Source of the DNA: AP-15 sp963747735
GTDB lineage: Bacteria; Pseudomonadota; Alphaproteobacteria; ATCC43930; CGMCC-115725
DNA: 64,000 bases
Direction: 5' to 3'
Assembly: GCA_963747735.1 (NCBI GenBank)
Contig: CAVVGE010000019.1
Location: 186,001-250,000, forward strand
In this document: one piece after another, positions 53,414 through 64,000 of the stretch
Numbering within the stretch: position 1 is the stretch's first letter
How the letters are laid out: each line of letters begins with the position of its first letter
The notes under the pieces: generated by a model
Told to the model about the DNA's origin: nothing
What the model saw: only the letters and a program-made list of their open reading frames with translations
Database searches by the model: none
Translations under genes and position numbers: made by a program

Positions 53414-53725
53414 TCACCCCGGCACCTCCAGACCCAGGAGCGGCGCGTATTGCTGGCCGCCATAGACGTCGCTGTCGAGCTTGGAGCCCGAGCTTTGCGG
53501 GCGCGGGAAGCTGACCTTGATCGCCAGCGCCGTGTCGTGGTTGACGACGATGATCTCGTTCGGGCTGCGGTTGTAGAGGCGGGCGATCACCGCACGGTTG
53601 ACGATTTCGGCGTCGCGGGCGCGGCGGTAGGCGTCGGCGTCGTCGAACATGATGTCGATCGTCAGCCAGAACGGGCCGGCGTTTTTCGAGCGCACCAGCT
53701 TTGCCAAATCGCCGAGTGTGGCCAT
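53414..53725 (-). CDS. DUF4387 protein
   Basis: The 103-residue protein (MATLGDLAKLVRSKNAGPFWLTIDIMFDD, VIARLYNRSPNEIIVVNHDTALAIKVSFPRP) matches DUF4387, a family nearly always found directly behind an AtuA-like gene, as it is here with two bases between. It probably forms a complex with AtuA. The reaction is unknown. Confidence 0.88.
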   Translation of the reverse strand: MATLGDLAKLVRSKNAGPFWLTIDIMFDDADAYRRARDAEIVNRAVIARLYNRSPNEIIVVNHDTALAIKVSFPRPQSSGSKLDSDVYGGQQYAPLLGLEVPG

Positions 53726-53727
53726 GG

Positions 53728-55092
53728 TCACAGCTCCTCGTATTCGGTGCGGAACAGCGAAGTCGGGCTCTCCGGCGCCAGCACATGGTTCAGGTGGAAT
53801 TCGTAGACCGGGCCGCGGTCGATCTCGGGCGGCGAGTAGGGAAAGGCGACCCCCGAGATCAGCCCGTTCCATTTCGGGATCGGGTTGTGCACGGCCATGT
53901 GCGACAGGCTGGTCGCGATCGACCGCGAGAGCTCCTGCGACTGGCTGATCACGTCCCACAGGATAAAGGCTTCGTGGCCGCCCACAGCCGCGCGCTGCGG
54001 CTCCAGCGCGCCCATGACGCCGTCGCGGCCATAGACGCGGGTCACGATCTCGTAAGGCCGGTTGCCGATCGTGTTGCGGATGCGGGTCTTGATGTTGTCG
54101 TCGAGCTGGGCGAGCCAGCTGTCGATTTGCGCCAAAATATACGGGTCGCGCACCCCGCCCATCAGGATCGTCGAATATCCGACCCGGCGTACCCCCTCGA
54201 GCTTGATCGTGTATTCGCAGGCGTGCACGAATTCCGACCCCGACACCCGCACCGCGCAATCGGAGATCGCCTCGTAGCGGGCCCTGTCGGTGCGCAGCGT
54301 GCCGGACGGCTCCTTGAGCTCGAACGGGTCGGCATTTTCGTAGAGGGTGTGCGAGGCGACGCTCTGCGGCGTGCAGCGGTAATCCTCGCGCAGCGGAAAG
54401 ACGTCGAAGCTGTCCTCGTGCAGCACCGCCATCATGCTGTCGGGCGAGGTGCGCACGGTGACCGCAGCGGCTCCGCATTCGAGGATTTTGGCCATGTGCC
54501 ACACGACCGCCGGATCGTAGCCTTCGAGCAGCGGCAACGCCGAAAAGATCGACGTATCGCTGCTGCGGCCGGCGACGACGATCTGCGCGCCCGATTTGAG
54601 CGCCTCCTGGATCGGCTCGACTCCCATCATCCCGACGATGTGGGCCGCCGCCTCGATGTCGGCCTCGCCGAGCGGTGCCGAGGGCGGCAAGGCCCGCGCG
54701 CGGCCCTCTTGCAGATGGCGCCGCACAACCTCGCGCGACAGCTCCGCGTGAATGACGGCGAGCTTGGCGTGGAGGCCCTGCTCGCGGGCGATCTCACGCA
54801 CGATGTCGAGCATCCAGGCGAGCCCGGCATCCGATCCCGACGTGCCGGCCGAGCCGACAATCAGCGGGATGCCGGCCCTGACGGCGCGGGTCATCATGAT
54901 CTCGGTGTCGCGCTTGACCGCCGCCGCGGAGAACATGCAGGCGCCGGTGGCGAGCGGACCGGGGCCGGGATCGGTGCTGCCGGCGTCGCAGCCGATCATG
55001 CGCGCGCCGAGCGCCACCGCCTTGTCGAGCGATTCGGCGCGAAATCCCGAACCCAGCATGCCCGTTGCCGAAACCAGCGGAAACGATGCCAT
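53728..55092 (-). CDS. AtuA-like (DUF1446) acyclic terpene utilisation family protein
   Basis: The 454-residue protein has the AtuA marks: FRAESLDKAVALGARMIGCDAGSTDPGPGPLATG, AGIPLIVGSAGTSGSDAGLAWML, IVVAGRSSDTSIFSALPLLEG, GSEFVHACEYTIKLEG and RTEYEEL at the end. AtuA is required for citronellol/geranyl breakdown in Pseudomonas, but many relatives lie in unrelated carboxylate pathways. Co-occurrence with DUF4387 is typical. There is no permease or CoA gene adjacent that would show the substrate. Confidence 0.87.
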   Translation of the reverse strand: MASFPLVSATGMLGSGFRAESLDKAVALGARMIGCDAGSTDPGPGPLATGACMFSAAAVKRDTEIMMTRAVRAGIPLIVGSAGTSGSDAGLAWMLDIVREIAREQGLHAKLAVIHAELSREVVRRHLQEGRARALPPSAPLGEADIEAAAHIVGMMGVEPIQEALKSGAQIVVAGRSSDTSIFSALPLLEGYDPAVVWHMAKILECGAAAVTVRTSPDSMMAVLHEDSFDVFPLREDYRCTPQSVASHTLYENADPFELKEPSGTLRTDRARYEAISDCAVRVSGSEFVHACEYTIKLEGVRRVGYSTILMGGVRDPYILAQIDSWLAQLDDNIKTRIRNTIGNRPYEIVTRVYGRDGVMGALEPQRAAVGGHEAFILWDVISQSQELSRSIATSLSHMAVHNPIPKWNGLISGVAFPYSPPEIDRGPVYEFHLNHVLAPESPTSLFRTEYEEL

Positions 55093-55227
55093 CGCGGCGC
55101 TCCTCGTTTTCTGTTGCCCGCCGAGGATACCGCTTGCCGCGCCTTGCGGAAACGCGCAGACCGCCCAAGCCCGGTCGGGCCCAATAGCGGTTTGTTTCAG
55201 CTGCCGCTATGGCGTGCCGCATCCTCA

Positions 55228-56040
55228 ATGCGCGCGGTAATGCATCGCGGTCTGAAGCTGGGCAAACGGGCAATGCGGGAGACGGCACTCTATCCCGTCG
55301 TGAAACGCTCGCTGGAAGCCGCGGGCTTCACGGTGAAGGGCGAGGTTTGCGGCTGCGATGTCGTCGCGGTGCGCGACGAGGAGCCGGCATGGCTCGTGAT
55401 TGTCGAATTGAAGCTCGGCTTCAACCTCGATCTATTGCTGCAAGCGGTCGATCGCATGCGTGCCGCCGATGAAGTCTGGCTCGCGGTGCCGGCGACCCGT
55501 CGCGGGCGTGATCGCGATCCGCGCGTGCGCCGGCTTTGCCGGTTGCTCGGCCTCGGAATGATGGCGGTCGATGTTGCGGGCGATCGCATCGAGGTGCTTG
55601 CCGAGCCTGGTCCCTACCACCCGCGAGCGGACCGCCGGCGGCGGGCGCGGCTGCTGAGCGAGCATCTGCGGCGCAGCGGCGACCCGTCGCCGGGCGGCAT
55701 GACGCGCGAGCCGGTGATGACCGCCTATCGCCAGCGCGCCCTTGCCTGCGCCGCCATGCTTCGTGCCGGGCCATGCCAGCCTCGCGACCTGCGTGCGGCA
55801 GCCCCCGACGCCGGGCGGATTCTGCTGCGCAATGTTTATGGCTGGTTCGAGCGCCCGGCGGTTGGCATCTACCGGCTGACCGGCATCGGTGAGGCCGCGC
55901 TGCAGCGCTGGCTGGGCGCCGCGACCGATGCAGCGACCGAAGATCACCCCGAACCCCGCCGGGATGACGGCGCAGATATTGCCGAACCGAAGTCAAATAG
56001 ATCTCCACGACAATCCATCCGTCCGTCGAGTGTGACCTAG
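55228..56040 (+). CDS. DUF2161 putative PD-(D/E)XK phosphodiesterase
   Basis: The protein (270 residues from 55228, 255 from the ATG at 55273) begins ETALYPVVKRSLEAAGFTVKGEVCGCDVVAV and then VIVELKLGFNLDLLLQAVDRM. This supplies the Asp and E-x-K of a PD-(D/E)XK nuclease core. The C-terminal half holds two helical segments with VYGWFERPAVGIYRLTGIGEAALQRW. DUF2161 proteins are predicted DNA or RNA hydrolases with no known target. It stands just ahead of the two giant genes, with about 65 bases between. Confidence 0.85.
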   Translation: MRAVMHRGLKLGKRAMRETALYPVVKRSLEAAGFTVKGEVCGCDVVAVRDEEPAWLVIVELKLGFNLDLLLQAVDRMRAADEVWLAVPATRRGRDRDPRVRRLCRLLGLGMMAVDVAGDRIEVLAEPGPYHPRADRRRRARLLSEHLRRSGDPSPGGMTREPVMTAYRQRALACAAMLRAGPCQPRDLRAAAPDAGRILLRNVYGWFERPAVGIYRLTGIGEAALQRWLGAATDAATEDHPEPRRDDGADIAEPKSNRSPRQSIRPSSVT

Positions 56041-56106
56041 CTCACTCTTGCGCGGTTATTGGCTATAGTAGTATTTGCAGATTGCCACAAAGCCGGGGGG
56101 CGGCCA

Positions 56107-59100
56107 GTGAGCGAGCATTCCGATACCACACTTGGGGCTTTGACCTCCGGCTGGGAAGCGGCTTCGACCGTGCCCGCCGGCGATCTCGAACGGGCGCGGG
56201 CGGCGCTCGCGGCCGGGCTCACCCGAGGCAAAACGCCAGCCGAGCTCGATCTGGCGATCGCCCTCAAGCCCGCCCGCTCCGGCGCGGCCGCGACCGCGAC
56301 ACCCGCCGCCGCTCAGGCCCCCGGCTTTGCCCAGAGCGCGCTGGCGACCAGCCTCGACAATCCGCTCGGCGTGCCGGCCTGGGCAAACGGGATGGAGCAA
56401 GGCGAGAGGCTTGGCCCGTTCCTCGACCCGCTCGGTGTCGGAAACATCGTCATCACCATCCCTTTGACACTGTCGAAGACCTTCGCCTTTGGCTCGGCCG
56501 CGGCCGGGTTTGCCCTGTTGCCGGTGACGGGCGCGCCGGCATCGGCGACCAATTTCACGCTCGGGGCGGGGAGCGTGTGGCTTGCGGCGCAGCTTCTGGC
56601 ACCCACTGCGGCGGCCGGCAGCTTCTGCGGCTTCCTGATTTCGGGCGGAACGCTGACGGCAAGCGCAACCGTGACGTTGCAGGGCGGCACCTATGTCGTC
56701 CCGACCGGCGCGACCTTGACGCTCACAGCCACGCTGGCGCCGCCCGCCGCCGGCACCGGCTCGCCCGGCGCCGACCTGACGAGCGCCGAGGTGACAATCC
56801 CGCCGACGGTCACGATCCAGCTTACCCAGACCGCGGCCACGGTCGAGGCGCTCGGCAATGCGAGCCTCGGCGTCTATGGCACGAGCCTGTCGCTGACCTG
56901 GAACAAAGCCGCGCCCCTCTTTGTGCCCAATCTTTCGGTCGTCCTGGTGCCGTGCACCTCGAGCGTCTCGACCTTCGCCTTTACGACGGTGCATTCGACA
57001 CTGTTCGAGCCGTCGGGCAGCGCGCCGATCGTCGGGGCGGGCTGGGCTTTGCCGGTCGCCACGGCCGCGATCGGTTCGCTCGGCGAAGCCAAGGGCGCCG
57101 GCTCGCTGCTGGTCGGGCTCGGTGCCGGCGGAACCTTTACCGGGACCTCCCGAACCAGCTCGCCGGTCGCCGGCTGGCAGATCGCCATCGATCCGCAAAC
57201 CCTGCTCGTGGTGGTCGGCGGCCAGGGCGGCGGCGGCCAGGCGAGCTACACGCTGTGGCCGGGATTGCCGCCCGGCAAGCTCCCGGCCTCGATCGCCTGG
57301 ACCAACCCCGGCGCCTACCTGGCGAGCTTTCTCGCCACTCCAGGACACGAAACCTTGACCGTCAGCGGCCAGGCAACCGCCTATCTCGACCGGCCGCTCG
57401 CGGCCGATGGCGGGCGGTTCCCGATCGCCGGCAACGGGTCGCTGGCACTCGCGGTCGATGCCGGCGGGACGACCGCGACGATCCTTGTCACTACAACACC
57501 GCCGACCGATCCCTATGCCATAGCGCTCGAAAATGCGCTGATCGGGGTGCGTGCGCCGCAGCTTTTCTTCGCCGCCGGGCCGGTTGAGGGAACCGCGTTC
57601 ACAAGCTGCAAGGTCACCTTGATCCTCGCCACGACCTATCTGGTGCCGACGCTCCCCGACCCCTATGCGGCGAATTTCGAGCTGACAACGCTGGTCAGCG
57701 GCGACCAGGCGGCCGCCACCGGCCTCCTCGGGCTCGGTCTCTCGTGGAGCGGCGGCGCCGCCGTCACTTTCGGCTTTTCCATCGGCGCGAGCACGTCAAC
57801 GGCCATCCTGGCACAGCCGGCGGGGGTGTTCGCGCCGCCGGGTCCGGGATTGACCTTGCTCGACCTCTCGACCCGGGCCGACCTGTTCGGCGTGACGATA
57901 CCGGCGCTGCCGGCGGGCGTCCCTCCGGTTCCGCCCGACCCCGGCTTTGTCGGCCTGAGCCTGGCGCTGCCCGACACGCAGGTCGCCACCTTTGCGCTGC
58001 CGCAGATGTCGTGGGAGCCGATGGAGAGCACCGGCCCCGAGCCGCCGCTCGGTCCGATCGCAGCCTCGCCCGCCACCGATGGGGTGACGACGGTGGTCCG
58101 GGCGCAAGACCCGAAGCAGACGCTGGTGCCGTTCGCCCCGGCGCCGGTGCTGCGCCAGAACATCGCCAATGTCGTCGCCGGCGGCACCTTTACCGCCCAG
58201 TTCAGCCTGCCCTTCGGGCTGATCGCCCATGTCAGCCAGGGCAACGAGCCTCCGACCGGCGGCAAGAAGGCGCTGTTCCTGAGGGAGGGCGGCGCCTTCG
58301 AGCTGGTGCGGCCGCGCTTTCCCGGCAATGTCGGCGGCGCCTTTCAGCTGATGCTGAAGCCGCCCGATCCGACCCAGCCGAAAGCGCAGTTTTCCGGCAC
58401 GACCATCGTCTCCACCGCGGGTGACGCGCCGGGCTACGGCTACGACGTGCTGAGCAGCGATATCGGCACGATTTTTCAAAACGAGTTCGGCACGGCGGCC
58501 GGCGGGGCGGTGCCGGTGCGCCGGATCGATCTCGCCGGCTATGGTGCCAGCCTCTTCAGCGAATGGAGCGACGACGCGGCGACCGGCACCGCGATCATCA
58601 AGGTCCAGTTCGAGACGATCGTCGGCCGCACCGCCTTCGAGGTCGTCAAGGCCCAGACCACGCTCTACCCCTATTGTGTAAAGCTGGTGCGCACGATCAC
58701 GATCGCCCGGCAAAACGGTGGCTGGGTGCAGCGCTCCGACAGCGGCTGGGTCGCGGTCACCGACGGCAAGTTCGACTTTCCCGAACGCGGCGTTCCCCCA
58801 AAATCTGGTCAATCGGGGGGCGGTTGCCGGTGTCTTCAACGTGCGCAACGTGCGCGAGTACGAGACCGTGACCGCCGGCGACTTCACCTATCGCCGCGCG
58901 CTCTTCGATGCCGATATCGGGCTCGATCACCGGGTCAAGGTGACCCAGGGCGGCGCCGCTTCGTCGCTGACCGATATCGACGGCCACCCGGTCACCCTGG
59001 TACCGGCGCGAGACCTCACCGGCTATGTGCAGATCGCCCCCGACGAGTCTGCATCCGGGCCGCCGCCGCCAAAGCCCACCCCTGCCCCGGCCGACCTTGC

Positions 59101-60755
59101 CCTGTTGTTTCAAGAGGTCGGGCCGATCACCAACAGCTTTTCCTGCGTTGCCCAGGTGGGCGGAACGGCAAGTGCGCCCGGGACAAATTTGCGCTGCGCG
59201 TCGGTCGAGATCGACATGGCGACCGCGGGCGCTTCGGCGCCGGCATTGGGCGCGGCATTGCGCGCCGCCCCGGTCCTGCCGCGCGACGGCGCCTGGGGCT
59301 TGGGCAAGCGCGCCAACGGCACCGCCGCGCCCAGTCGCTCTGCCGGGCAATTTCCCGGTGCCGCTGGTGCAGCCCAAAACCGATCCGGGCAACTGGCATT
59401 TCGCCGACATTGCCGATGTATTGCAGCTCGGCAGCCCGGCGAATTTCTACGGCTTGCTGCAGGACACCGGCACCCAGCGCCTGCTGTTCGAGCAGCCGAT
59501 CGTCAAGGATCTGACCGGCGGCGCCCCGCCCGGGACCGTGCCCGCGATCCAGCTGCCGGCCGGGGTGGCACCGGCGCTCGCCGATGTCGGCTCGCTGCTG
59601 AACGCGACCGGCCTTTTTCCGGACATCTCAAAAGCGATCTCGCTGATCACCGCCGGGATCGAGCAGCTCGCCACCATCCCGCAGGGCCTCAGCTATTCAA
59701 AGGAATACGATTTCGTCGGCAACGAGGCGCCGACGACATTGCTCGATCTGGCGGTGCTGCAGCTCACGCTGATTTACGCCGACACCAGCAAGGGCAAAAA
59801 CGGGTCCGGCAATTGGAGCGCGCCGACCAAGATCGTCTTCAACCTCGATCCCGCGCATACCAACCCGCAGGGCCACGGCCGCAACTGGTGGCTGACGATC
59901 GAGCCGATCTCGTTTGCCGTGACGATACCGGAATTCGGCTCCGATCCGCTGTTGACGATCATCGGCGGCTTTGCCGCGGACGACCACACCAAGCCGACCC
60001 TGACCAACCTGAACATCGATTACGGGTCGGCGCTCGACACGCTGAAATCGATCTTCAGCAAATTGCAGGCGCTCGCCGGTTTCCTGCCCGGCGGGGCCGG
60101 CGCCGGGCTCGACGTCTCGCTGTCCGGCGGCAAGCTGACGGTGCGCGACACCTTTGCATTGCCGACATTGCCGCTCGGTCTCGGCGACCTGTCCGACATC
60201 AGTCTCGATCTCGGCCTGACCGTCACGCTGTCGCCGCTTTCGGCCGATTTCACGATCGGCGTCGGCGATCCGGACAATCCGTTCAACTGGCTCTTGTCGC
60301 CGCTCGCCGGCAATGGCGCCATCGATATCGGGGTCAAGGGAGGCGCGCCGAATTTTCTGATCCAAGGCGGCATCGGGCTCGGGCTCGGCATCGATCTCGG
60401 CATCGCCGAGGGCTCGGCCTCGATCACGCTCGCCGTGCAGATCGACGTCAACGGGTCGGCGATTACGATACTGGTCATCCTCAACGGGCAGGCTTCGGTC
60501 GATGTGCTCGGCGGGCTCGCTTCGGCCTCGCTGTCGCTGACCGCCGCGGTCGGCCTCTCGGTCGACCCGCTGCCGGTGCCGGTCATCACCCTCTCCCCGC
60601 CGGGGATCGAGTTCCCGGCGGAGGACATCACCTTTCTCGCCCAGGTCGCGGTTGGCATTCACCTGTCGATCTGCTGGGTCGTCAGCGTCAGCTTCGACGG
60701 CTCCTGGCAGTTCTCGCAATCGATCCACACCCCGGCGCTCACGCTGGACACCTGA
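56107..60755 (+). CDS. giant unrecognised protein, about 1550 residues (frame breaks at 58795-58799 and 59333)
   Basis: From the GTG at 56107 (behind a G-rich site) the protein begins VSEHSDTTLGALTSGWEAASTVPAGDLERARAALAAGL, with no signal peptide. It continues as a Gly/Thr/Ala/Pro-rich, apparently beta-strand-rich chain. Later parts include NWWLTIEPISFAVTIPEFGSDPLL, ANLNIDYG-like segments, and repeated alternating hydrophobic strands (LGDLSDISLDLGLTVTLSPLSADFTIGVGDPDNPF). One extra C in the C5 at 58795-58799 and one extra base near 59333 split it into three frames that otherwise join smoothly. The second giant gene starts one base after its stop. I cannot assign a family; a structural or surface-shell protein is a guess from composition only. 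Confidence 0.65.
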
Positions 60756-60756
60756 A

Positions 60757-63700
60757 ATGCTCGACGATCTCGAACTCAGCCTGATGGCGTTCCCGCAATC
60801 TTGGGTTGCGGCGACGCACAAATTGCATGTCAACCTGCTGGTGCTGCCGGTCGGCAACCCGCTCGATGCGGTGGGCAGCGTCGCTCAGTTTGCCGGGACG
60901 ACATTGCGGCTCACCGCCGAGCTCATTACCGGCGAATCGCTGCCGGCGAGCACGATGACGCCCGCTTTCACCGCGCCGTTCGCGGCGGTCCCGCCGATCG
61001 GCGCACGGGCCCTGCTGAACTCGATGATCACGCGCCTGCCGGCCGGCACCACGATCACCACCGGCAAAGTAACCGCGGCGACCGCACCTCCCGCCTCGGT
61101 GCGGGTAATGAAATCGCTGCCGCCGAGCTATACCCAGGCTTTCCCGTTCTCGCGGTCGCGCAATCCGGCGCTGTTCGTCACCGGCGACGGCTACGCCTGC
61201 GCGGTCGCGGCGCAGAACCCCGGCACGACGCCGCCCAATAGCGGACCGCCGCCGCCGCCGCCGCCAAAGACCATCGCCTGGGGGCAGATCCTCTCCTACA
61301 TCCTGCGCCAGCCAAAGCTCGCCCGCGCCTGCGGCCTCGTCTATTCGGCGACGTTGACGATCCCGCCGGCGCTGTTGACCGACACGTCCTGGATCGGCTT
61401 TGCGATCGACCGCAGCAATCCCGCCAATCCGTTTGCCTCGGATGTCGCAGGCCAATCCCGACACGGTCCGCACTTACGCCGCACGGCTGCCGGCGCTGAC
61501 CGCCAACCGCAAGCTCTTTGCCGCAACCTTGTTCCCGGTGGTGCCGACTCCCGGCGCCGATCTCGCCGAGCCGGACCAGGAGGCGGAGACCTACGACGAC
61601 GGCTTTGCCCAAATCGTCCACTCCCACCAGCCGCCGACCATCGATACGGCCACCGGAAGCACGGACGGCATCCAGCCGGGCGCCGAAGCCGGCATTCAGC
61701 TCGCCTGGGACGACGAGCAGGTCACGATCTGGCTCGACCGCCAAGTGGGCTTGCTGCGCGACCGGGCAAACAACACCGCGACTAATCCGGAAGCGCCGCT
61801 CGGCGTGCTCGGCTACCGCATCGATGTGCGGCAGAGCGGGACGACCGCCTGGCAATCGCTCTGCGCGGTCACCGGCAGTCTGCCGTTTTCCGGGCGCGAC
61901 CGCGACCGGCACCGGGACGACAGCGATCGGCGCCGGCGACGAGCTCTTTGTCACGCCGTCGCCGGTGCGGGCGCAGCCGACGGGGGCCGGGCCGAGCAGC
62001 GACCCGGGCTGGCTGCCGCTTTATTTCACGGCATGGCGCGGCGCCAGCCTCGTCGCGCACGACACCACGATCACCAAGCTCAGCCCCGGCACGACCCCGA
62101 TGCCGGCAAATGCGCTGCAGCCGGTCCTGCCGACGCCGCCGCGCTATGGCGACGACTACGACTTTCGCATCCGGCTGGCCGACCTGACCGGCGGCGGGCC
62201 GGTCCTGGGCGACAATCCGGTGCATCCGGGCTTGGCGCCAGTCGCGACCTGCCCGTTCCGGCGCTATATCCCGCCCAAGGCGCTCGAAGTGGCGACGACA
62301 CCCGGCGCCGCCGCCGCTGCCGGCAAAGCCCGCCGCGGTCCGAACGATCACCAAGCTCGCGGTTCGCCGGCCGCGCATCGGCTATCCCGAGGCGCTCTTT
62401 GCCGGCGTCAGCCCGGCGACGTTTCAGGGTGCCGCGTTCGATACGCTGATCGCGCAAGCCAAGGCCAGCGGCCGTGCGCTCGGCGTTCCCGATCCCGATG
62501 TCGACCGCTTCCGCATCACCGTCGAAGCCGCGATCCCCGACCACGACACCGGCACCGCCGGAACCTTGCCGGGCGATCTCGACGGGGTGAAGTGGCGAAT
62601 CGTCTATTCGGTCGTCGAGAATTTCCCCACCGGCGCCGATCCCACGCTCACCCTGGCGCTCTCCTACACCGATGTGCCGGACATCGCGGCGATGACGCCG
62701 CCGGCCGACAATGCGCCGACCCTGCCGATCCCGACGGCGCGCGACATCCGCATCCGCCTGACGCCGCTGTCGGCGGTCAAGAGCAATTATTACGGCACGC
62801 CGACCCCGCCGGACGGCCTCGTCACCGATTATGTCGTGCGCAAAGAGGCGGCGAGCGAGGCGAATTTGTTCCCGTTTGTGCCGGCGCAACAGCTGCGCGC
62901 CTGTTGGCTGCAGCCGGGCGGCGATCTGGCGGCGCTGGTCGCGCAATCCTTTGGCCTGACCGCGACCGGGCTGACATTGTCCGGCGCGCCCGGCACCCGC
63001 ACCGTCTTCGCCGCCTCGGGCGCGCTGCGCGCTACGCTGTCGCCCGACCGCAGCACGCTGACTTTCGCCAACTGCCGCCGAGCTCTTGGACCACTGGATC
63101 GTGGCATTGACGATCGATCTGGCGCGCGACTGGACATGGGAAGGCTTTGCCGGCCCGGCGCTCAGCGTGACCCGCAACGGCGCCACGATCGGCACGCTGG
63201 TGTTTCCGACCGTCGTCGGCCCCGATGCGCTCGGCACCGTCGCCCATCCCGCCGGACCGCACGACGACGCAGCTCGTCTTTCTCGATGCGATCAGCCCGC
63301 AACCGGGGCCGGGCGGCTTCCCCAATGTGCTGAACCCGGCCTATGCGGTCACCGCGTCCTTCCCGGCGGCGCCGGCGATCCATCAGAGCTGGACCACGCT
63401 GCGCCTGCCGATCACGACAAACCCCGCCCAGACGCCAAAAGTCGTCTCCACCGGCATCGCCGAAAGCCCCTATGCGGCGGCCTCCGATTATTCCAGCACC
63501 GAATTGCGCGACCGCTATCTCTGGGTCGAGCTCGACGCGCCGATCGCCGACACCGCGGACGACAATTATTTCGGCCGTGTTCTGGCCTACGGTCCGGATC
63601 CGCTGCTTGGCCGGCGGGCTGCTGCCGCCCGAGCATGCGCCCGACACCGATCCCGAGCCGCCGCTCGCGATCGACGCGGAGACGGTGCGTGTGGTCTTTG

Positions 63701-64000
63701 CCGGTGAGGATGCCGACGAGAGCGGCCTCGACGCAATGACGCCGCTGATCCGCGCCAGCGCCACCACCTCCGGCCCGGACGGCGTCCATTTTCTGCTGCC
63801 GCTACCGCCCGGCATCGCCCCGGACGCGCTCGATCTCTTTGGCTTCTGGACCTACGAGTTTCGCGTTGGCCACGCCGAGAAATGGTCGACCGCGCAAGGC
63901 CGTTTCGGCCGCCCGCTGCGCGTGGCCGGGGTCCAGCACCCGGCGCCGCGGCTGACTTGCACCGTCGGGCGCAACAACACCGGGATCACCGTCACCGCGC
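60757..64000 (+). CDS. second giant unrecognised protein, 3' end outside window (about six frame breaks)
   Basis: The ATG at 60757 starts MLDDLELSLMAFPQSWVAATHKLHVNLLVLPVGNPL. The coding signal then passes through all three frames, with breaks near 61442, 61893, 62320, 63073, 63260 and 63607, and is still open at 64000, giving over 1080 residues. Recurring themes are TLRLTAELITG-like strands, a run of seven prolines, FRIRLADLTGGGPVLGDNPVHPG, PFRRYIPPKALEV, FWTYEFRVGHAEKWSTAQGRFGRPLRVAGVQHP. Most breaks are repaired by removing one base (G3 to G2 at 61892, C in CCGCACG at 63260, T in CTTGG at 63607). I do not recognise the family. It is tightly linked to the preceding giant gene. Confidence 0.6.

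Noticed and set aside
53701..55220. plus-strand frame leading into the DUF2161 gene
   Set aside because: The upstream 500 codons are antisense to AtuA and DUF4387; only the part from 55228 is coding.

Overview
The window is high-GC bacterial DNA and looks alphaproteobacterial. It carries an Fo ATP synthase operon in the order atpI-atpB-atpE-b'-b with no F1 genes beside it, a DUF1013/TrcR cell-cycle regulator, a DUF1192 protein and a parE gene. A soil or plant-associated Rhodospirillales-like lineage would fit, but I cannot name a genus.

Layout. 0-1.1 kb: end of an ExbD/TolR gene and a tonB gene. 1.2-9.2 kb: housekeeping and small-operon genes (triheme cytochrome c, msrB, parE, a CmcJ-like oxygenase with a ferritin-like diiron protein, trcR, DUF1192). 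9.23-10.7 kb: tRNA-Ser(GCU) followed by a gene-poor, lower-GC stretch with a truncated membrane gene. 10.7-20 kb: two VOC proteins, MFS and AI-2E transporters, an OmpA-like protein, a D-2-hydroxyacid dehydrogenase, a cytosine-deaminase-like amidohydrolase, an HbpS/GlcG protein and the Fo operon. 20-21.6 kb: a coupled pair of a secreted protein and a lysozyme-like protein. 21.8-38.6 kb: a catabolic cluster with a CoA-transferase, a ThDP enzyme, a DUF4258/DUF2283 module between repeats of the ThDP gene end, a branched-chain-type ABC transporter split between two converging gene sets, a Rieske oxygenase, a maleate-isomerase-fold protein, an acyl-CoA dehydrogenase, a molybdopterin oxidoreductase, and a VWA plus J-domain pair. 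38.6-50 kb is accessory: an intact IS3-type element with terminal repeats, two toxin-antitoxin pairs, a repeated short motif, a large YD-repeat (RHS) protein with an AT-richer tip, a DHA2 transporter and a decayed restriction-modification gene. 50-56 kb: amidohydrolase, a secreted protein with a LamG-like end, a VOC protein, an AtuA/DUF4387 pair and a DUF2161 nuclease-like protein. 56-64 kb: two adjacent very large proteins I do not recognise; the second runs off the window.

The most pervasive oddity is that about ten genes with good coding sequence on both sides are broken by single-base frame shifts, about 20 in all, mostly one extra base. The plainest reading is residual indel error in a long-read assembly. 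Three of the breaks, however, share the same local sequence (an extra T giving CTTGG), so I report that separately. For such genes I give the span of the reconstructed gene and the approximate break positions.

Functionally, the 21.8-37 kb block looks like uptake and breakdown of an aromatic or organic acid through CoA thioesters. The split livKGF/livHM transporter would supply the substrate. The substrate itself cannot be read from sequence.
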